Source: Halocaridina rubra
Taxonomy: Eukaryota; Arthropoda; Malacostraca; Decapoda; Atyidae
Assembly: GCA_037179515.1 (NCBI GenBank)
Contig: JAXCGZ010004146.1
Coordinates: 1 to 64,000, forward strand
Direction: 5' to 3'
DNA length: 64,000 nucleotides
Shown: piece by piece, positions 57,567 through 64,000 of the stretch
How the letters are laid out: each line of letters opens with the position of its first letter
How positions within the stretch are numbered: the first letter of the stretch is position 1
Program-made: the position numbers and the translations under genes
The notes under the pieces: model-generated
What the model was told of the DNA's origin: nothing
Seen by the model: the letters and a program-made list of their open reading frames with translations, nothing else
The model's database searches: none

Positions 57567-57615
57567 AATCATTTTTTACCCTGACCGGGACTCGAACCTA
57601 GGACTTATGATTACT
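57563..57615 (-). repeat. Fragment of the tRNA-like SINE unit
   Basis: ATGAATCATTTTTTACCC and GGGACTCGAACCTAGG match the B-box end of the 24502-26217 units. Confidence 0.7.
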
Positions 57616-57627
57616 ATATATATACAT

Positions 57628-57992
<365 letters not shown>

Positions 57993-58023
57993 AAAAAGTT
58001 TATATTCACTGCACCATACGTAA

Positions 58024-58866
<843 letters not shown>

Positions 58867-58914
58867 GACATACCCCTGTTTCTCCCGTTAACAAAAGATG
58901 GAGTTCAGTTGCAG
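58867..58914 (+). CDS. Candidate host exon 3 (48 nt)
   Basis: It follows TCAATCTTCTTTAAG and precedes GTACTT. With the G left by the exon at 24250-24321 it reads G, then HTPVSPVNKRWSSVA, and leaves another G, so it is again a phase 1/1 exon and open throughout. The Ser/Pro-rich peptide resembles a linker or phosphorylation-prone segment. It is very short, which lowers confidence; agreement of frame and phase over three segments is the main support. The following exon is not found before the window ends. Confidence 0.48.
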
Positions 58915-60590
58915 GTACTTTCATATCATATGTATATATTTTCTTAGCACAATATATTTTAAACTGAAATCTTGTTAGTTTTTGACTTGGTGAAATTACT
59001 TTTGACTGCTTCCAAGTTACTACTTGGCTTTTCTTACTCATTGAGCTGGTGACTGGTAGTAGATGAATTTAACTGGCTCTTCACTGATAATTATCAGTAG
59101 TCATTTTTTTTTGAATGGGTTTTCATTAGAAATTTGTAAGCTGGCTTTTGATTGGCATTGAGTCATAATGCATTTTGCTTTTAAGAATATTGCTTTTTAC
59201 AAGAGAGTATGTGTGTATGGAATCTCCTTGAATGACAGAAATAATATATTATTCATATAATGACAGAATTTTTAGCTGTATTTACGAGTTGCTAAAGTTT
59301 TTATTTGATTTGGCTTTGAGCACGTTACTGGTAACTCCGGATATAATCTCTTTAGATGTAAATACTGAATCATTACTTCTTCTTTTCATGATCTATCAAA
59401 ACTTAAGTTTACTGTATATTATGTCTTTATTTGAGTTTCCGTACATACTGATATGACCTCACCAGGGCATTTACATTCATGTTATTTAAAGGAAATTATG
59501 GACCCTTTGAAAAACTAATGGGGTGATTTTGAGCATGAGAAAACTTATTTTTGTAAGTACATTTTTATTAAACGTGTAGGGTAATTTGTCAAAGTCTTGG
59601 GTAATTTAAAAGTTATTGAGGTTAAAAGAATTTGGCACCGTTGAAGCTCTGGATGTAACTCGCATTATCAGCTTTAAAGAGTTATCAGTTATTATATTTC
59701 CCAATAATAATTTCTAACTTTAATAAATTACTTGTATCTAAAATGGTAACTTGATACTGAGTTTGTAAGTAGTAATGTATTCTTCTCCTTTTTGATATAT
59801 TGCAAGTTTTTCAAGAATTGGATAACAAGTTGACATTAATTATTGATTGGCATTTTGGTTGTTTGTGATTAGTAGCCAGTTTGTTGAACCAGTCCCTATA
59901 CAGTATATTATGATATATCACTTTTGTGATAAGAATTTCTAGATTTGAATAAGTAACTGGAACAGTCATGTGTAGTGTATTTCTCTCTTCCTTACATGTT
60001 AATTTAATTAATTTTTCAACTAAGTTTTTCTAATTTTTCTTTTTTTCTTTTGACACATAAGACATATATGATAATTTAAATATAATTGCTTTCAGTTTCA
60101 TAGAATATGATCTTGTCTTTTTTTTTGTCATGTACTTGAATACTTGTAATCTTAAAGTATATTTGATTTCAAGACTTTGAAACTTATAGAGTTTTGCAAA
60201 ATCATTAAACTTGTGTGATTTTATTAAGCATAATGTTAGATTTTTTAAAACTACATGGTATTGTACAGAAAAAGATAATTTTTCAGAAATATTGCACGTG
60301 TAATTGAGTTTGTATTCAGTTTTTTAATGAGGTGGGAATTATATCTGTTCGTAATTAGAATAACAGGTTTTTTTTTATTTATTATGTGCTACACTCATAC
60401 CACAATTTAACAAATAGAAGGGAAGGGGAACATTGTTCATTATTACCATTTGTCCTTCGTTACCGAAAAGGGATTTGTAGTAGCTACAAAAGAAGAGGAA
60501 TAACACTCTATTTTTAATCAAATACTACATCAAGCACAACATCCCATGTGAAAGTGTAAAATACCGTACCTGTGCACTGTAAATATAGTA
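58915..60590 (+). other. Candidate intron sequence, no repeats recognised
   Basis: AT-rich, T-biased sequence with no TA tract, no transposon end and no convincing exon. Confidence 0.5.
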
Positions 60591-60599
60591 AATTCAACA

Positions 60600-62545
60600 T
60601 TTATATTTGAAAATCGGACTTACCTGTACCATTGATGGTGAAGGGGTGTTCCTATTATGCCATGATCATATAGTGGGGGAGCAGAAATTTATTCTGAGTC
60701 ATCGGAGCTTTGTAGCACCAGTGATGTACAGGTAATACTTGTGCAAATCTATGATGGTGCAGATATACCAGGTGTTGGTTGCACAGGTGAGGTTGGAGCT
60801 GTTACAAGTTTGAAAAAATCAGCTAACATGAGCATTTTACCACTCTGATATTGTTCCCTAATTATAGCTTCTCAAATTATTCAGAGATTTGCATAATGAG
60901 CACTGATATCCCCATTCTTGGTGCATTCCACATATTGCAGTGTAGTGTCCATGCAGTTACACACCTCCGATAATATTGGCAAAGTCACTGATATGTCTTC
61001 CTTGTTATTGTTGCTGCTTCTCTGGTTACCAACAACCTCTGGCACAGTTTCTTCTCCTGAAAATATATGGTATCCTGGTTTTCTTTAGTATTCATGTAAC
61101 CAAGCCAGAACATCTTGCAAACTTACAGCTGTCTTCCATGCACACTGTAGCATACGGTGGAAGTCGCTGTTATCAAAGCTGCAGAAATCATAATCAGGTT
61201 CTTCATTCTCAAGGATTTTCTTCCAGCTAATGGTCAGCAGAATTAAGCTCGGCAGACCTGAGGTTGTAATTCTCTATATTTTCAAGAGTGTGTTATCCCC
61301 TGGTATCATTTCCTTTGTCCTGCTCGTCCTCACTCACCATAATAACTTCATCTTAATAGTAGAGTTGGTATCTTCTCTTACACGCACTTATCATTCCTTG
61401 GTCCATCGGCTGTATTATTATGTGGTGTTTCCCGTTAGCACTGACAAGCTTTTCAGCAGGAGGATGCATGGGTGTATTTTCCAAAAGAAGAGCTTTTATA
61501 TCCTCTGCATAAAACTTTAGTAGCACTTGCCTTAGTACCTGCATACTTCTGGTACAAAATTCTTGCGAAATTAGTCAGAAGGTTGGAGCTATTATATCAT
61601 GATTTTTGGGTGTGATATTAATTAACAGGCAAAGTTACCGAAATTCCTTCCTTGCTCATTTTTTTTACCAGGTGTACATCTTCAACCATACATGTCTGAG
61701 TATTATTAGGTAGAGGACACTAAAATAATCTAGATTTATCTGCATTGTACACCTGGGACAGTAGAATACCTTCTTTCTTCATCAGCTCTTTGAACTGAAT
61801 CGTAAAAGATGCAGCATCTCCCCTCATAATTATGTTACGCAGTTCATGGAGATTACAAAAATGCTATAACCAATCACCGCTAGCATGCAATGCATGCAAT
61901 ATCTAGATAGTTACTGGGTTGTTGGCACGTATTTCTTATGGCACTGTAATATACTTCTATACCACAAGCCTCTTGCTGAGTGTACCACTTGTAAACTGCC
62001 TCATCTAACTCCTTCTGACTACCTATCTTGATATGCTTACAAGATGTTACAGAACCAAAGTTACTTTAATATCCATCAACAGAATATTTAAGGTCATACT
62101 CTGTAGTGTAGATTTAGCCTTACAAATATCTAAATCAGTTTGTTTATTCACGTTGTAGTCTTCACACGGTTTTCACAGATGCACCACCTTCTAATTTCTT
62201 ACTTATCAAATTAAACTTTTACTCTGTACTTATATACATACCCTTTTTCACTGCTCTTATTTTTCTCCAAAATGCATGGTGATAGAAAATACCGGAAATC
62301 ACTAGGACAGTAATCTCTATAAAACATAAAAAGCTCATAATATGGAGCAGTAACACAAACGTGTCACTTCCACCGAGAAATACAAACTGAAGGCTTTTCC
62401 CAACTAGTGGCCAGCTCTCAAAGCAGCTGTCAGCAGCACGTGTGGGACTTTCAAATTGGAAAATACTAACTCAGGTTCTTGTTCTGGATTATGTCTGTTG
62501 TTTCCAATATCCGTTAAATGGGGATCTGTTAAATCAAGGTTTGAG
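60600..62545 (-). mobile_element. Jerky/Tigger-like element, old
   Basis: It contains a heavily decayed transposase on the minus strand. The right boundary is suggested by TACACTCAAACCTTGATT (complement, ending about 62550), the style of a pogo-class end. I could not place the left end. Confidence 0.55.
60960..62280 (-). pseudogene. Jerky/Tigger-like transposase, heavily decayed
   Basis: Landmarks on the minus strand are QVYNADKSRLF with CPLPNNTQ (first catalytic Asp; the usual DE reads DK), KALLLENTPMHPPAEKLVS (where DNAP is normal, so the second Asp is Glu), and HHIIIQPMDQGMISACKRRY (third Asp kept). Stops and indels are frequent between them. It differs from the other Tigger copies here and is more like JRK/TIGD-type proteins with an AEKL spacing. 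It is not functional. Confidence 0.75.
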
Positions 62546-63150
62546 TGTATTTACATACACACACATACACATACACATCTATCTATATATATATGCTAAG
62601 GTGACATCAGCACAAGTAATGTGTTCCTATAACAAGTTTCCTTGTAACTAATTTATGTCAAGACATGAAAGGACTAAATGTTTTTCCATTACTGTACTAA
62701 AATTAGCGTTTGTAAATGCAAATCAGTCATTTATTATATGTACAGTCAATATCAAAAGACAGTACCTAACACTTTGGGTACTGTCTTATGTCCAGTTCAT
62801 TGTTTTGTGTTTGAAAAGAGATGAAGGTCATAAATATTTAAATTGCTTATATGTAGACATTTAATGAGGTATCACAGGTTGCAGTTTCACCTTTCCTGTA
62901 GACAGTTAGTTTGGTATGATAGGTCATACTTTCACTTATCATGTATGTCTTTTGAAGTAGTTATGTTGAATTCAGAGTATCTTATATTAAAGAGGCTTCA
63001 TTTAGCATAAAATATTTAAGATTCCATATTATATGACAGTAGACTAATAATCATTCAAAACTTTGTTTTTGCAAAATTCTGTAAATAATACATTAATTAG
63101 AACAAACTATGAGTCTTACTCTATTATCTTCTTGGTAATACATTTCTTCA
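62546..63150. other. Unassigned AT-rich sequence
   Basis: A short CACATACACATACACA run at 62560 and otherwise unique-looking sequence. No gene seen. Confidence 0.45.
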
Positions 63151-63154
63151 AATA

Positions 63155-64000
63155 GTAGTAACCCCTGAGGGAGGGGGTTTAAGAATACTTCCTCCGTGTT
63201 CCCCTGCGTGTTGTAAAAGTCGACTAAATGGGGTAGAGCTGGGGGGACTGGGAATCTCCTTCTCTGTGTTTTACTTCCAACAAACAGCCAAGAGATTTTG
63301 GGGTATTCTGGCAGGAGAGATCCAGCCAGAACCCTAGTAATTGGGTCTCTGAATGTGCGTGGCTGTGGTGTAAATTAAAGTGAAGAGATGAATAAGTATG
63401 TGGTAGAATGGAAGGAAGTATCTTCTCAAATAATAGTGGCTAAAATGAGGCTGGGAAGCGAGGCTTGGGTGTTTGTGAGCGCATATGGCCCTGGAAGTGA
63501 AAGAAGTGAGGAAGAAGGAGAATAATTTTGGATGAAATTGAACGAGTGTGTGGAAGACTTGGGAATGAATGTGAATGTGGTGTTTATGGGAGATTTGAAT
63601 GCTGGAGTAGGGAATGAGCTAGTTGATTGCATAATTGGGAGGTATGGAGTAGGATTGAGAGTTAAGAGAAAATGATAGAAATGTGTATTGAGAGAGAGAT
63701 GTTGATTTCTAATACTGTATTTAAAAAGAAGGATGTGCACAAGTATACATGGGTCAGAGTAGATAATGGAAGAGTACTTGACAGAGCATAAATGGATTAT
63801 GTTGTGGCAAACAGGAGGGTGACAGGAAGAGTATTGGATGTGAATGCACTGAGAGGAGCTAGTTGTGGAATATCTGATCATTATTTAGTGGAAAGTAGAG
63901 TGAGAGTGGGAGAAAAGTGGAGAAAGGGGAGAAGCGAGATAAGAAGAGAGGTGCTAAAAGTTAATGAATTGTATAAGAAAGAGAAAGACTGTGAGTATAA
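63155..64000 (+). mobile_element. RTE-like LINE, 5' part, running off the window
   Basis: The leader (CCCCTGCGTGTTGTAAAAG, GGGACTGGGAATCTCC) matches the complement of 57770-57830. Coding sequence of the endonuclease follows. The RT should lie beyond 64000. Confidence 0.75.
63345..64000 (+). pseudogene. RTE-like LINE APE endonuclease, broken
   Basis: Landmarks in order are GSLNVRGCG, EAWVFVSAYGPGSERSEEE, VVFMGDLNAGVGNELVD, MLISNTVFKKKDVHKYTW, MDYVVANRRVTGRVLDVNAL and RGASCGISDHYLVESRVRV. GDLN and SDH are the catalytic Asp/Asn and His motifs. The stretch between GSLNVRG and KMRLGSE lacks a clear ETK-type block. Stops include TAA at about 63374, TAA near 63523 and a frame change near 63665. It cannot make a whole protein. 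Confidence 0.82.

Noticed and set aside
63426..63881. 151-codon minus-strand frame
   Set aside because: Antisense to the RTE-like endonuclease.

Overview
The window looks like a gene-poor, transposon-saturated stretch of an arthropod genome, most likely a decapod crustacean. That placing is inference: it rests on the abundance of long (TA)n and (GA)n tracts, pogo/Tigger-type DNA transposons, and CR1/L2-like and RTE-like LINE debris, not on a recognised host gene. There are no bacterial-style genes or operons. Almost all long open frames are low-complexity microsatellite readings or decayed transposon frames.

Layout. 1-8.9 kb: five head-to-tail copies of one CR1/L2-like LINE, several joined at CA tracts; the last (about 4.87-8.93 kb) keeps ORF1, endonuclease and reverse transcriptase, all broken. 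8.9-20.0 kb: nested Tigger-class transposons. A TIGD1-like element (9268-15947) carries three inserted elements, followed by a non-autonomous Tigger copy (16090-17605) and a separate Tigger element with perfect 24-bp inverted ends (17694-20022). 20.1-24.3 kb: quieter sequence with two short candidate host exons and a hAT-like MITE. 24.4-26.4 kb: a palindromic array of 273-bp units with tRNA-like cores, set between TA tracts. 26.4-47.5 kb: a second nest, with 181-bp and 160-bp tandem arrays inside transposons, a near-identical 0.67-kb tandem duplication, and a 3.1-kb Tigger element whose transposase is almost full length but broken. 47.5-58.4 kb: more non-autonomous Tigger copies, MITEs and a 475-bp CT tract. 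58.4-64 kb: quieter sequence with a third candidate exon, a decayed Jerky/Tigger transposase, and the 5' part of an RTE-like LINE running off the right edge.

The only evidence for a host gene is three short splice-bounded segments on the + strand (20228-20295, 24250-24321, 58867-58914). Their phases agree and they join into one open frame of about 60 codons. If real, nearly all the transposon load of 24.3-58.9 kb sits in one roughly 34.5-kb intron.

The main recurrent pattern is that (TA)n tracts and Tigger-class ends coincide. Most TA tracts stop within a few bases of a terminus beginning CAGTG, CAGGGG or CACCT, as expected for elements that duplicate a TA target. Several nested insertions can be proved from uninterrupted paralogues in the same window. 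Many non-autonomous copies keep the transposase start region and encode only its first ~50 residues.
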